NCBI GenBank assembly: GCA_934047225.1
Contig: OW203989.1
Location: 5,741,977 to 5,805,976, forward strand
DNA: 64,000 nucleotides
Direction of reading: 5' to 3'
From: Ypsolopha sequella
Lineage: Eukaryota; Arthropoda; Insecta; Lepidoptera; Ypsolophidae
Below are positions 21,592 through 33,541 of the stretch, in pieces (the first letter of the stretch is position 1; each line of letters begins with the position of its first letter). The notes below the pieces were generated by a model. That model ran no database searches. It had not been told where the DNA came from and worked only from the letters and a program-made list of their open reading frames with translations. The position numbers were made by a program, and so were the translations under genes.

Positions 21592-22062
21592 GCGCAACTA
21601 ATAATACCCGCGCATTTGTCAGAATAGCCAAGAGAATAAAGTAAATTGTTGGAATGGCTGTCTAGACCGATGGATGAATTGGTAAACCGACTTAAGGGGC
21701 GGGTAGCCACCAACGACCTTGAGTCGACCTGTGTCGGTGCAAATATCGACAGAAACTATATTGAATTATTTCATTGTCAGTGCGCACTTCATTACGACGT
21801 CGCTGGGTCTCCGGGAAATACGCCTCCAGATTGCGCAAAATAGGAGAAAATAATAGTTTCCACATGGACGCAATGGACGACAAATAATTCCATAAATAAT
21901 TTTTCGAAGCAATATTTTAATTGTAATTTAGCAAAGGAATAACCAATTTTACTTAATTTTTGTCTAAAAACAGCTTTACTTTGAACAATATTTTGATGCT
22001 GTTTCTTATACGTGGGAATTATTTCCTGAAATTAAGTTGTTCTTTATAGTTTAACTAACATT
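21592..22062. other. Non-coding spacer
   Basis: A 65-codon plus frame at 21646-21843 has no recognisable motif. Nothing else seen. Confidence 0.25.
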
Positions 22063-22633
22063 AGTGTCGATTCGGTGTAACACGTTTTAAGGCTGCGCCG
22101 AGCGTAGAACGATTAGACACCTCGCTTGTTCTCTCGTGGTCTTTTTTTTATCGTGGTCGCGTTTATTGAATTTAACAGAAAAAATCATATTTAATTTACC
22201 AGACAAAATTTTAAAAATGTGAAACGGCCCAGTTGTATTTTATAACTTTTGTGATTGTCTTGAATTGTGGTTGAGACAAAATTCGACAGTTAAGTTATTG
22301 AAATTACTAAAACCCCAATACCTTTTTTAGATTTTGGGCCTACTTTAGATAGATTTGTTTCTTACACCATAAGTTATTTTAAATATTTGCTGCGGCGGAA
22401 GTGTAGATACATTCTCTGTGATAATAAATATATATTTTATTTATTTATCATTGAAATATTAATCAATAAATCAATTTAACAGTGACTGTCGTTTTAGATT
22501 ATTTTGCTCGGCGCCCTCTTAACTTGTTTGACAGAACTAAACTTAATTTAAGCGTTCTGTCTTTAACTTTCTGTACCGAAAGACAGCACGCTTAAATTAA
22601 AATTAAGTCGTGTTACACCGAATCGTCACCAAT
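22063..22633. mobile_element. About 570-bp element with GTGTCGATTCGG ends
   Basis: The left end TTAGTGTCGATTCGGTGTAA and right end (reverse) TTGGTGACGATTCGGTGTAA continue through CACG and TTAA. The short element at 6444-6541 has the same tips. The interior carries no transposase frame. Confidence 0.65.
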
Positions 22634-22850
22634 ATGTATTATAGCACACCGTGCGTAAAATGACCACTTTACGCACGCGCAGCATTTTCCGCACTTGTGC
22701 TATAAAAAATTATACGAAACTCGTGCGAGAAACTTTTTCTCGACTCGTGTGATTGCAGCACTCGCCTTCGGCTCGTGCCGCAAACTCGCACTCGTCAGAA
22801 AACGTTTCATCGCTCTCGTATCGTAATGTACTATTTTTTCTTAATTTTTT
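22634..22850. repeat. CpG-rich short-repeat segment
   Basis: A small hairpin GTGCGTAAAATGACC/ACTTTACGCAC is followed by CTCGTGCGAG, ACTCGTGTG and GCTCGTGCC repeats. A similar CACTCG/CTCGTG-rich segment is found in family Q near 43970-44030. Class unknown. Confidence 0.4.
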
Positions 22851-23209
22851 AACATACTGAGTCATTTTCGGATGTCGCTGGAAACAAAGATTTCAATCTT
22901 TGGCTGGAAAGAGGTGCCTTATCGTGTCTGTGTTGGACCGAATTTGTTTCTGGCTCGTTTCGTTTTCATGCTGTTTCTTATAATTTTACAAAATTTCACA
23001 GCAGAATTCACTAGATCATAAGAACTTACCGATTTCAGGATTCAAATATACAGAGTTGAAATGTACATGGATTGTCATTAGAATAATATAAAAATATATA
23101 CGATTCCAAGCCGTTGATTATTTAATAATATACATCCTATTTCTAACTTTAACAATATCTGAAGTGAAAACTACATAATCCACTGATCATACTGAACAAC
23201 TATGTATTG

Positions 23210-23412
23210 TTTGTGCTCTTTTTAAGTGTAGATTTTTTAATTTTTTATGTTATATCTGTGTTTTTTTTAACAGATTTCGTTTTAGATTGTATGTGTTTTT
23301 AATGTTTTTTTTTTTTTCATGTTAGATGTAATTGTTAAGGCTGTGCCTGCTGCAAATTAGGTTTCCAACCTGTTATAGTAGTGTTAGTTGTTAAAATAAA
23401 TAAATAAAAACT
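23210..23412 (+). mobile_element. 3' end of a non-LTR retrotransposon
   Basis: The sequence runs through GGCTGTGCCTGCTGCAAATT and AGGTTTCCAACCTGTTATAG to an (AAATA)n tail at about 23395. This layout is typical of moth LINE 3' UTRs; no ORF remains. Confidence 0.55.
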
Positions 23413-23540
23413 TTCCCAAGGAAAGAACCATAAAAATTCACAAGACGTTTTTAAAATTAGTGAAAATATTTTTCCATTTCCGCAGGTATGCTTCTGTGGT
23501 TTGGGAACGTTGTTCGGTGTGATCAGTAGATTACCTGATA

Positions 23541-24040
23541 CCTGTCTATTATACACCCGGTGTATCGTCTATTTTATGGGGGGGATATCGTGAAAATTTA
23601 CACTTCTTGAAGTTATTTATCTGCTCTTCTAAGGAAGTTCCAAGTAAAATAAATTAGTATAACAATTTTGGGACCTTTTTCTAGATTTTGGACTATCAGA
23701 AACGTGATTGGAGGAATTTTACTCGATAGAAATAATTATTGAGATGAGGTCTAAATTTACACTTTTTATATTCTGACAAATTGGGATACCATACAGACAT
23801 CAAAAATATTTATTTAGATGGGTTTTAATAATACCTAAATTACTGGTTATGGAAATTTTCGTAGCTATTTTAGTTAATTTTGTATTAGTTTAAAACCGAC
23901 TTTTTGACAATTTTCCCCGATTCCGTCCCTCCCGCACTGCGGGTTTTTCCGCCTGGAGTAACGGGGACCTTTGCACGGACGATATATAGCCTGTCTGTTT
24001 TACACCCGGTGTAATAAAGGGCCATCTTGCAAAATTGAAT
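23541..24040 (+). mobile_element. Dispersed repeat family P, diverged copy bounded by CACCCGGTGTA
   Basis: CGATAGAAATAATTATTGAG, TAGATGGGTTTTAA, AAACCGACTTTTTG and the CCGTCCCTC...GAGTAACGGGGAC block match the copies at 33542 and 38096 at about 75-80 percent identity. TACACCCGGTGTA flanks the block in direct orientation at about 23552 and 24001. The part from 24290 to 24700 looks like the same family in reverse. Confidence 0.6.
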
Positions 24041-24809
24041 GTAAAATTTCAAATTCCTCTTAAACACGAACTACTGTACTCGTAATAAATTCGCCGTCAC
24101 GTGTAATGTTGTGATTTATTTAGTGTATACTCAAAATTATTATTTATGGTTCCTCCATCATAAAGTGGAAACCTTATAGCGTACCCTCGGGATCTGTCTC
24201 TCGGCACAACTCAGGAATAACTAGGGGCGATTGACCTAAAATTTGGCACATTTGATTAGGATCTCGGAAAAAATACGCTAAATCTTCAATGTGACTGTCG
24301 GAACTTGGTGAAACTGAATGATAAAAACACTTTTACTCGTTTCAAAATATACGTATTTTCATTAAGAGGCTATGCGAATTTTATTTTTGTCACTGTCACT
24401 CCAAGCGAAAAATCGCGCAGTGTGAAAGGGGCGGATTTAGGACGAAAGCAAAAAATGTTAGTTTTATAATTTTTATAAAAAAACTAAAATAGCTAGCAAA
24501 ATTTCAAATATAAAATCTGTAGATATTGTTGAAACACATCTAATAAAATATGTTTGAGTTCTGTATATGGTTCCTATTCATCAAACGAGGAGAAAAAGTG
24601 TGTTTGAAGACCTCATTTCAACAATTATTTCTATCGAGGAAAATTTATCCAAACATGTTTTCCAATTTCAAATCCCTAGATTATATAGTCAAGATGCATA
24701 ATATACCAGAAACTGATTATAATTTTCCGTGTATTTCATGAAATGCACAGAAAAGAAACACCCGTATTTTTTTCGTATATCGCCTTAAACCGTTTGACAT
24801 TGAATAATA

Positions 24810-25115
24810 GAGTGAAAAATGTCGACATACGGATCGTTGCGGCTTGAAAGAAGATGTAGTGACTATAGAATAGAGAAAGTTATGTTGCGGTGGTTTGGGC
24901 ATGTAGAGAGGATGTATGAAAGTAGAGTGATGAAAGAAATGTATGGTGCGCAAGTGAAAAACGGCAAAGTCAAAAGTACTTGGAATAGAAGAGTTTATAT
25001 GAATAGATCGACGGATGTGGAAGAAGCGAAAGAGGTGTGTCAGAATCGTAGCAGACAAAACTCTGTAACTCTGTAGTCTTTGCCTACCCCTCTGGCGACA
25101 GGCGTGAGTCCAACC
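24810..25115 (+). pseudogene. LINE ORF2 C-terminal relic (family L2)
   Basis: An open stretch reads IEKVMLRWFGHVERMYESRV, then MKEMYGAQVKNGKVK and EEAKEVCQNRSR before running into the 3' sequence TACCCCTCTGGCGACAGGCG. This is the very end of an insect non-LTR reverse-transcriptase polyprotein, but endonuclease and RT domains are absent: a 5'-truncated dead copy. Confidence 0.7.
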
Positions 25116-26560
25116 GGTATTGGTTTCAGATGAATTTCATGTCATTACGTGCAATAATGCGAATGTAAACATTGAAATAATATAAATATTTGATGACTGT
25201 TCATTTTGAACATACATTTGGGTGTCTGATGAAGCGTATTTACAAACAGATTGACGGAACCCGTCCATTGTGTACTAGGCATGGGAATGATTGCAACATT
25301 TAATTCATTTTCATTTGATGAAATTACTTTAATTTTTCACAGTGATTCATTTCACAGACAATGATTTCTCGTGTGCAATGCACTAATGTACCACTTGCTC
25401 CAATTATCACCTTACGGCATCTATTTCCAAGGTTTATTTTTTAAATACTCTCATTCGTTAGTCAAGAACAAAGTTCACCAATGCGTCATACGGGTCCCTT
25501 TTAGTGTAGCGAAGAATTAGCAAAATATGCCTTCCTCCTTCTAACACGCCCGCTGTAGTACGATTCATCCCTACTCGCTCGCTCTCTCTTCTATGCGAAT
25601 GATCTGTGATTTTCAACAGACTATGTGAAGGAAGGTAGCAGGTGTGACATATGAAAACGCGTTTCATACGATTTTTCACATGCTACTTGTGAAATGTTCC
25701 ATGCTTATTGTGTACTATGTAATGTAAACTTTACCTTACTTTTATTAATTGACGCGTGAGCGTGCTAGTTTGATACGTGTTCGGGTGACGACACTCTCGT
25801 CGTTTACATGTAACATGTAATTTATGCGATTTATAAAAATCCCGGTTAAATTCGGTACAGGAATAGATCAAGGTTGATAAATCTGTGACCTGTTTAAGAA
25901 TTTAACGAAAACATTATGTGTCCCGGATTCAAACATTTTTTCTTGCAACGTGTTATGTAAATGTGGTTTGGATGTTCTCAATCAAGACTAATTGTTGATT
26001 TCGCTTTCAATAGTGCTTGGATCTTCGTTCGATCATTATTTCAGTATTGTTTACAATCATTCAACTAAGACTAGACTCTAGGTCCATCCAAACTGCCTAG
26101 GCCCTAGCTTTATCCAATTTGATCCTGAAAAATGTCACTTTAGTTTTTCTATAACTGCCTTTTCAGGCCGGCAATATCCAATTTACTTGTGGAATCGTTT
26201 CAGAAAATATTTAAGCGACAAATAATAACATGCAATCTAGTTGATGACATGAAATTACACCTACTAAGAGGAAACCGGTCGAGTAGCGGATAATAGAGAA
26301 CACCTCTGGACATTTATTATCATTAGAGCAAGTAGTTCGAACGTCAAGACATGGTATTCATTGTAGGGTTGTCAGTTTAGTTTACAGGTTTTCAGTTATT
26401 TACTGATAATGAGCCGAAAGTGACTGTTTTAAGGTGACGTAGGTATTGGGTATTAAACGAGCCTTATTTTGATGTAGAAGTCGAAAACAAATTGAAATAC
26501 TCTTAGTATATGTAGGGAGTTAAAACTTGTAGGTCCAAAATATTTATTTTTCATACATAC
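25116..26560. other. Intergenic; no gene recognised
   Basis: AT-rich, stops in all frames. No inverted-repeat element or exon I can support. Confidence 0.35.
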
Positions 26561-26564
26561 ATAT

Positions 26565-26650
26565 ACTCACGCCTGTCTTCCAGAGGGGTAGGTAGAAGCT
26601 ACAGATACATTTTTCAATAACTAGGATTACATCTTTCATAGCGAGAGTGC
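26565..26650 (-). mobile_element. LINE family L2 3' fragment, antisense
   Basis: ACTCACGCCTGTCTTCCAGA followed by GGGGTAGGTAGAAGCTACAG is the complement of the L2 3' end seen at 25080-25110, with an ATGT-rich tail to its left. Confidence 0.6.
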
Positions 26651-27179
26651 ATTGAAAACTATTTCAAGTGAATTTTTTTTTTTAATCCTGTATCCAGCAT
26701 GTAGTATATATTGCATTTTTCGAGCTTTTTTATCTGTTAGATGGCTCCGAGCCACGATCTCGATTGCGATATATTGTTTTAAATGGGAATTAAGTTCGAT
26801 AATTTATTTTTAAAGATGACATTAATGTGAGATATTTAAAAATAATATTTCCATCTCATCCACTCATAATTATGGCAAGATTTAATATTTTAAAACTTGA
26901 AAATTGTGGCAATCATCGTTGAAGCCCTGTAACTTTATCATATTGTAATTGAGCGACAGTTTGTTTAAGGGGCTACACAATGCTAAAATTCGGTCCTGAC
27001 TCCTGCTCTAACGCTTTTGTATTTTAGCTGTCTATTCTGCTGTAATAATGTATTTTGACATTTATTTATTTTATAAGTTTATAAGTTACTATCTGTATTT
27101 TTATTTTATATATTTTTTGACATGTAATGAACATTATGAATAAATTGATTATGGTTAGGTTATGATTATGTAATCAGAT
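26651..27179. other. Non-coding spacer
   Basis: The segment 26960-27150 has the look of a LINE 3' UTR but no diagnostic motif. No gene. Confidence 0.25.
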
Positions 27180-27308
27180 GCCGCGCAGCGTTTATGGAAA
27201 CCCTTCCAGTATTCAGAACCCCAGTACTTCTGAGCTGCGGGAGGGTTTACTAGCATTAATTCACAGAAAGTTGCTTTAAACCATTCCACTATTCAGAGTT
27301 GCGAACGA

Positions 27309-27634
27309 TCTGGATTCGGGTATTGTTTCCGGTGTAATATTCAAGACTTTATAATAAAAATGCTTCCTCTACTCAGATCCCTAGATAGCATAAAAGTACT
27401 TAAGTGCGATCTGACTCGCGGGAGGGATTTCTGCGCTATGCTCCCCGATCTCAGATCGCAAGCGACACGAATCTGGATTCGGGTATTGTTTTCGGTGTAG
27501 TATTCAAGACTTCATAATAAAAACGCTTCCTCTACTCAGATCCCTTGATAGCATAAAAGTACTTAGGTGCGATCTGACACGCGGGAGGGATTTCTGTGCT
27601 ATGCTCCCCGATCTCAGATCGAAAGCGGCACGTG
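27309..27634. repeat. Two-copy tandem repeat, 163-bp unit
   Basis: Units starting TCTGGATTCGGGTATTGTTT at 27309 and 27472 are about 93 percent identical, with GCTTCCTCTACTCAGATCCC, AGCATAAAAGTACTTA and GGGAGGGATTTCTG. Part of the 27180-28820 element's left subterminal region. Confidence 0.8.
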
Positions 27635-27679
27635 CCAAGAGAGAGAGAGAGAGCGATATCATGCGCATCGCGCTTTTGT

Positions 27680-28450
27680 TTGTTAGGCTTCCGTAGTACC
27701 TAAAAGGTACAAAAGCAACCTTTATGGTGAGACTTCGTTGTCCGTCCGTCCGTCCGTCTGTATGTCACAACCTCATAACTTTAGCACCGTTAGAGATAAA
27801 GACTTGAAATTTGGCACAAAAATTGCATTAATTTGCCCACATATTACAGTGTAAAAAAATATGTAAATTTTTAAATTGTTTAAAATATTTCTAAAACAAA
27901 AGTAAGAAAAAATATATATTATTCTAAAAATACAATAAGGATATCAAATTAAAGATATAAAAGAGTTAATTGTAAAAATATATATATTTACTACAACCAC
28001 AAAAATTTGTATGTCCTTGTCCCCTTATCTCCGAAACTGGGAGACCGAAAAATATGAAAAAAATATAAATTATAGATCATAACTGCCCAATTACAGGAGA
28101 ACAATAGCGAAAAAAAAATGAGCACAAATGAGAATTATAAAAAAGAAGTGAAATATATATATTTTTATATAAATACAATATTGGTATCAAATTGTAGGTA
28201 TTAAAAATTTGATTGTAAAAATATATAATTTTACTTTATTTACTAGCTGGCACTGCTTTCGAGAAATCTTTAAAAAACAATAATATGTATGTCCCCCCCC
28301 CTTATCTCCAAAACTGGTGGACCAAAAATATAAAAAAAATCATGGTAATATGTGTTTACGTAAAGATTAAAGGAAAAATAAAGCGGTTGAGAAATTCACG
28401 AAAAAAATTGTTAAAAACTTTATGAATATATTGTCATACGTTTATGCAAT
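27680..28450 (+). mobile_element. GGGTTCCGTA-family dispersed repeat
   Basis: CTTCCGTAGTACCTAAAAGG, a CCGTCCGTCCGTCC run, TTGAAATTTGGCACAAAAAT and CCTTATCTCCAAAACTGG are the marks of a very widespread moth repeat. Related copies lie at 60500-61260 (reverse), 43450-44440 (split) and 53040-55250 (split). I cannot assign a class from sequence alone. Confidence 0.65.
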
Positions 28451-28540
28451 TCAATTTTTTTTCTTAGTACTTGCTTTTCGCTTGAATACATAGATGTCCT
28501 TACTAAGCGTATTCTGTTAAACCTATAACCCAATTTTTAG

Positions 28541-28724
28541 TCTGAGTAGCGGTAGGAATTCATATCCATAACGCTAGTATTGCATGTGTAATGCCTCCCG
28601 CATTTTACAGAACTAAAAGCAGGGTAGGCTAATCTGAGTAGCGGTAGGAATTTATATCCACAATGCTAGAATTGCGTTTGTAAAGCCTCCCGCATTACAG
28701 AACTAAAAGCAGGGTAGCATTTAA
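28541..28724. repeat. Two-copy tandem repeat, 92-bp unit
   Basis: Units starting TCTGAGTAGCGGTAGGAATT at 28541 and 28633, each ending ACAGAACTAAAAGCAGGGTA. Confidence 0.8.
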
Positions 28725-28820
28725 TTCATCAAACTGCGCGTTCAATCGCTTAAACCCTCCCGCAGCTCAGAAGTACTGTGGTTCTGAATACTGGAAGGGT
28801 TTCCATAAACGCTGCCGCGC

Positions 28821-29689
28821 ACGCAAAACTTCGTTATTTTAAAATCGCGGTTACATTAACTATAATTTCTTTTTGTAATAAAGATGGTCTTTTCTAGTTA
28901 GTATCTAACTGAATCCCTTTTTTCGTGAAATTAAAAGTAATATAATTAAAATAATATTGAAAGTGTGATTAATAATTGTCTTCAGTCAAAAAACACGCCT
29001 TATATTCTTCAAATTTTTACCATCTGTATTGACGGATGTTTAGCATTGTGAAGCCCTTAAAACGTAGGTAATTCAAATGAAAATCGTACACAATATAAAA
29101 AAAACATCAGCATCCACCATACCTAACCCTTACGAAGCGTCAGCAAAATAAATCGGCAGCGTTGCCAGCCCTAACATCCCCTGCCCACTGTCTGCAACTG
29201 CACAAAGTCTATGAAGCATTAGGGCTCGCCTCAGCCATACTGACGTGGGCGGTAATGAGTGAGCTGATGCATTCAGGTGGGCGGCTCAAGGACTTGCCTC
29301 TTACTGGCTCGAGGGAATGCCTCATGCTGAACGGTTACTGTCAGCGACAACAGCTGCTGTTGATGAAAGGAAGTCTTGTGAACAGTTTGTGCTGCGGTCT
29401 TGGCTGTGTTGTCATCGTCCTCGCAAATGGTAAAACCGTGATTTTGTTACATTGTCATAATGTTTATGTTATGTCCGCGGCACTTTAATTTTACTGTCAT
29501 ACAGTCATCATGTTTAACATATTACTATTTTTGATTTGATTGTTCAAACAGATCGAGCCTTTATTTAGCCACTGAAAACGATCTTTCTCGCAAATGGTAA
29601 AAACGTGATTTTGTTACTTTGTCATAATTTTTAATAGATTATTTGGTATGCTAACTTTGTGTCCGTGGCACTATAATTTTACTGTACTA
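28821..29689. other. Non-coding region with a direct duplication
   Basis: CTCGCAAATGGTAAAA through TTTTACTGT at about 29420-29500 is repeated at about 29588-29685 with small changes (TGTCCGCGGCACT versus TGTCCGTGGCACT). A 108-codon plus frame at 29162-29488 overlaps the first copy and has no known domain; not called. Confidence 0.45.
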
Positions 29690-29954
29690 TACAAGGTGAC
29701 TTTTTGATCATCGTCCAAATTCATACTGGAGGCTTGATAAGTGATCAGTATCTTGGATCAGTAACAATTTTTGTGAAATTCGTAAAATGAAATTTCGGCT
29801 TCCCATATAAATTCAATTCCAGTCCCGAGTGAATCACTATGGGGAGTCGAAATTTCATTTTACGAATTTCACCAAAATTGTTATTGATGCATGATACTGA
29901 TCACTTACCAAGCCACCAGTATGAATTTGGACGATGATCAAAAAGTCATCACGT
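29690..29954. mobile_element. CAAGGTGAC MITE, copy 3
   Basis: Near-complete palindromic copy: left TACAAGGTGACTTTTTGATC, right AAAAAGTCATCACGT with a decayed tip. The arms correspond to those at 9288-9553. Confidence 0.8.
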
Positions 29955-31300
29955 AAATTTTTAACATATTACAAGTTTTGATCTGTTTCTTAATGACATA
30001 GCAGAGAAATTATGATTTAACGACAATTTCCCCAATAGAATCATAGCTTAAAACAAACAGATCGTGGCTTATGAAGCCACTGAAAATGGTCCTGTTACAA
30101 AAATGACCAATTTGTCCTTGGTTATTTGTCGCGAGGACACGGCTGGATGACTTCATAGCTGCATCTGCTTGCACACTGTATGCCATCATCGATTCACTTG
30201 GTAACTCGCGACATGAAGATTGATGCTGACTTGGACAGTATCTCGAAGCATCTTCGGAATCCTTAATGATTTCCGACATGTAAGTGGGTCAGTCGTAGAT
30301 AGAACAGACTCGTATATCTTCAGTCTTGCTTCGACTATTTGGCATTGTTCACTCAAGTGAAGTCGATCAGTTTAGTGCAGTCTTTTGGATTCTTGTTCCG
30401 CAACATCGACGATTGAGAATCCAGATCAAAACCTCTCGTAAGTCCATAACACGCTCATTAAGAGTGGAATTCCATACGGTACGCACTTGATCTTCATCCG
30501 CTGGATCTTTGGACGATGACGCAAAGGAGAAATATAATTTTAACAGTATGTTGTTCTAAAAATCTATTTCGGTTGGTTGTGACTCGGCTCCGCCTACAAA
30601 GCTCAAACGCTGCTCACGTCTGCAAGCAAGTGGTGTCTTTAATTTCTCCCCAAAAATCCCCGGTGCATTTTAAATTGTCGGCCATCTTTGTGTTTTTGAA
30701 TATAGAATGAGATGAAGCGAAACGTGAGTACATTGTCGTTGTTGTATCGCGCGTAACTTTTTAAAAATAGATTTGTAGTTGCGAGCGTACTTGCAGTGTT
30801 GGTAACGCTGGCTCAGTATTGCCAACGTGCTCTGAATGGTTTGTTTACATCTGTTTTTAATTACTTTGTAATGTTCTTTCATTTTATGACTGCCTTTGAT
30901 TTATATTTCTCCTAACCACGCGGTACGCAGAGAATGAAACATTTTTTCAAATAGACCGAAACATTTTTTTCACGGAAACTGACTAGTGTGGAATGAATAC
31001 ATTTGATTAAAGAAAGTGCTCTGTTTTTCTCAAAAAATAAAAGGTGTCGCTAAAAATTCTGAGATATCGGTAACGAAAGCTTATTTTCAACCGCCAAGAC
31101 GAGCCAAAGGAAGCGGTTTTCTCGAAGCGTTTCGTCATAATATATCTTCGAACCCTCATAGCTTTGGTCTGGATAATACTCGACATACCAAATTCTCAAG
31201 ATAAGATGTAGTAAGCAGTCTTATTAAACACGATAAGTTTCATTTGTCTAGGTTTTATACTTTGAATTTTATTAATACCTAAAATACGTCGATTTCGTCA
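29955..31300. other. Region with a decayed coding-like segment on the minus strand
   Basis: The minus strand at 30010-30279 is open from ATG (MSEIIKDSEDASRYCPSQHQ). An upstream minus segment at about 30380-30530 reads KDPADEDQVRTVWNS and NERVMDLREVL before stops. The two are in different frames. It may be a degenerate processed gene or transposon ORF; I do not recognise the family. Confidence 0.25.
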
Positions 31301-31301
31301 C

Positions 31302-31339
31302 CCACTCACCACTCACTCACTCACTCACTCACTCACTCA
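31302..31339. repeat. (ACTC)n microsatellite
   Basis: About nine tetranucleotide units with one interruption. Confidence 0.9.
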
Positions 31340-31520
31340 TAAACCGCTCTTAAGGGGGATCCAGATCAGTATTATTAAAAAAATATTTTCCCAACTTCCA
31401 AAAGTCCTAGAAATCTGAAATTTGGTGTACGATGCGCTACGATTTGCACACACAAAAAGTCATAGGTGACGTGCAAGAAATGCAGCCTGAAAAAATAAAA
31501 AGAAGTAGAGCATCTTACAA

Positions 31521-31812
31521 AAAGAAATGAAATCCCATCAAAAACATCTCATGTAGAGCCAAGGCCTTAACTCTACAAGGCCTAACTCTACAAGCCCTAA
31601 CTCTACAAACCCTACATCTTGGCCAAAATGTATGGCTTGGCCGTTTCGCGGCAGTCAAACAGACACTCCCAGACATAGGGTTTGTAGAGTTAGGCCCTGT
31701 AAAGTTAAGGGCTTGGCTCTACATGAGATCTAATAACTTTGAAAGCGTTATAAGCTTGTTAGTCTTGGCGACCTAGTTTACATGAAATGTTTTTGATGGG
31801 ATTTACTTTTAC
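31521..31812. mobile_element. Palindromic MITE, ATCCCATCAAAAACA family
   Basis: Outer ends GAAATCCCATCAAAAACATC and (reverse) AAATCCCATCAAAAACAT. The inner arms ATGTAGAGCCAAG and CTTGGCTCTACAT also pair. A run of AACTCTACAA(G/A)GCCTA repeats fills the left arm. No coding. Confidence 0.7.
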
Positions 31813-32010
31813 AGATCCTACAGAAGTTATACAATTTCTGTTTGGTAATTAGTATTCTCAGCTACGTATTCCATTTTTTGAGGCTTTGAGTCTGTTCGGA
31901 AACCGTACACTTGCAAATAAAAAAAACAACTTAATGCTAATCGTTAATCGCCTTATGGTTTTAATATCATCATCATATTCACTTTCGTTTTTTTCCTTTA
32001 AAGTAAATGA

Positions 32011-32809
32011 TTTATTTGTATTAATGTTTGGTTGTGTATCCGATGTTACCCAATATAAAAATCGTCGCGTATATGTATTTAGACCAAGTCGACGGCTACT
32101 CCCACAGCTCGTCCCAGTTACCGTTGTTTATTATATATTGTATTTATTTGTATTAATGTTTGGTTGTGTATCCGATGTTACCCAATATAAAAATCGTCGC
32201 GTATATGTATTTAGACCAAGTCGACGGCTACTCCCACAGCTCGTCCCAGTTACCGTTGTTTATTATATATTGTATTTATTTGTATTAATGTTTGGTTGTG
32301 TATCCGATGTTACCCAATATAAAAATCGTCGCGTATATGTATTTAGACCAAGTCGACGGCTACTCCCACAGCTCGTCCCAGTTACCGTTGTTTATTATAT
32401 ATTGTATTTATTTGTATTAATGTTTGGTTGTGTATCCGATGTTACCCAATATAAAAATCGTCGCGTATATGTATTTAGACCAAGTCGACGGCTACTCCCA
32501 CAGCTCGTCCCAGTTACCGTTGTTTATTATATATTGTATTTATTTGTATTAATGTTTGGTTGTGTATCCGATGTTACCCAATATAAAAATCGTCACGTAT
32601 ATGTATTTAGACCAAGTCGACGGCTACTCCCACAGCTCGTCCCAGTTACCGTTGTTTATTATATATTGTATTTATTTGTATTAATGTTTGGTTGTGTATC
32701 CGATGTTACCCAATATAAAAATCGTCGCGTATATGTATTTAGACCAAGTCGACGGCTACTCCCACAGCTCGTCCCAGTTACCGTTGTTTATTATATATTG
32801 TATTTCTAG
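32011..32809 (+). repeat. Six-copy 132-bp tandem array, open in one frame
   Basis: GTTGTGTATCCGATG recurs at 32031, 32163, 32295, 32427, 32559 and 32691, exactly 132 bp apart. Copies are almost identical; copy 5 has CGTCACG for CGTCGCG. Because 132 is divisible by three, an open frame (31886-32809, 307 codons) runs through with a 44-residue repeat (LFVLMFGCVSDVTQYKNRRV...). It opens with a weak start, has no partner exon and a mixed hydrophobic/basic composition unlike a known protein, so I annotate a minisatellite. The near-identity points to recent expansion or ongoing gene conversion. Confidence 0.9.
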
Positions 32810-32919
32810 TGTTTCTGTTTTATTAAAGAAAATTTGTACAATGTTGCATCGATAGATTCAGTATATACTCCGTTAGATCGGTAATGCAAAAAAGAAAGAG
32901 CGTATATACGCGCATATTA

Positions 32920-33140
32920 AGAATAAGAAACATTTATTGCCAAATACACACAAAAAAGAAAAATGAGTACAATCAAATATAAAAAGTTAAAAACACACAA
33001 ACAGTTCGTACACAAAATATAAACATTAAACAAAGCATTTATTTGGACAAATGGGAATAACTCAGCATTTGCTGACGCTGTCATACAGTGTGCAGCGCTG
33101 GTTTTCAGTTATCCCCAGCTCTTAGGGTAGTGTCCAGAGC
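32920..33140 (-). mobile_element. Antisense 3' end of a non-LTR element (tentative)
   Basis: AACATTTATTGCCAAATACA followed by A-rich sequence and CAGCATTTGCTGACG...CAGCGCTGGTTTTCAG resembles the 45700-45960 segment, which has CAGCAAATG and CAACGCTGGTTTTCTGCCAG. Confidence 0.4.
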
Positions 33141-33541
33141 AGAAAGTAATAAGGGTAAGGTCACAGAGAAGGGCTGTACAGAATTGTGTAAGGTTTATTT
33201 TGTGTCTGATGTGTAGTAGAGCGAAACGCTATTGGCATGTATATGAACCTACAGTTAATTATGAACGAAACAAATTCTGATTATTTTTGCAAAATCTCTG
33301 GTTTTAAAGTGTAATTTCGTGTTTATTAGACGCGATCAATTATGGTCACATGTGCAGAGCCCAAATGCAACACATATAAGAAAAAAAAAAAAAACTGTAA
33401 ATTTAACTTGTACGTACTGTTGAAGTATTTTGTTGTCTAAATGCAATGTTTTGGAACTAACACAAAAGTTTTGTACAGACATAGGTAGAAAATATTGTCG
33501 CATTTATTCACATTATTGCTATGAATACCTACGGATTCAAT

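Larger units (their letters stand above)
27180..28820. mobile_element. 1.64-kb element with about 68-bp inverted ends and internal tandem repeats
   Basis: The left end GCAGCGTTTATGGAAACCCT continues through TCCAGTATTCAGAACC and ACTTCTGAGCTGCGGGAGGG; the right end is its complement at 28750-28818 with about three mismatches. Directly inside each end is a different two-copy tandem repeat (27309-27634 and 28541-28724), and the middle is a GGGTTCCGTA-family repeat. No transposase frame. Confidence 0.7.

Noticed and set aside
31886..32809. 307-codon open frame as a repeat-containing membrane protein
   Set aside because: It is open only because the 132-bp unit is a multiple of three; no promoter, partner exon or known domain.
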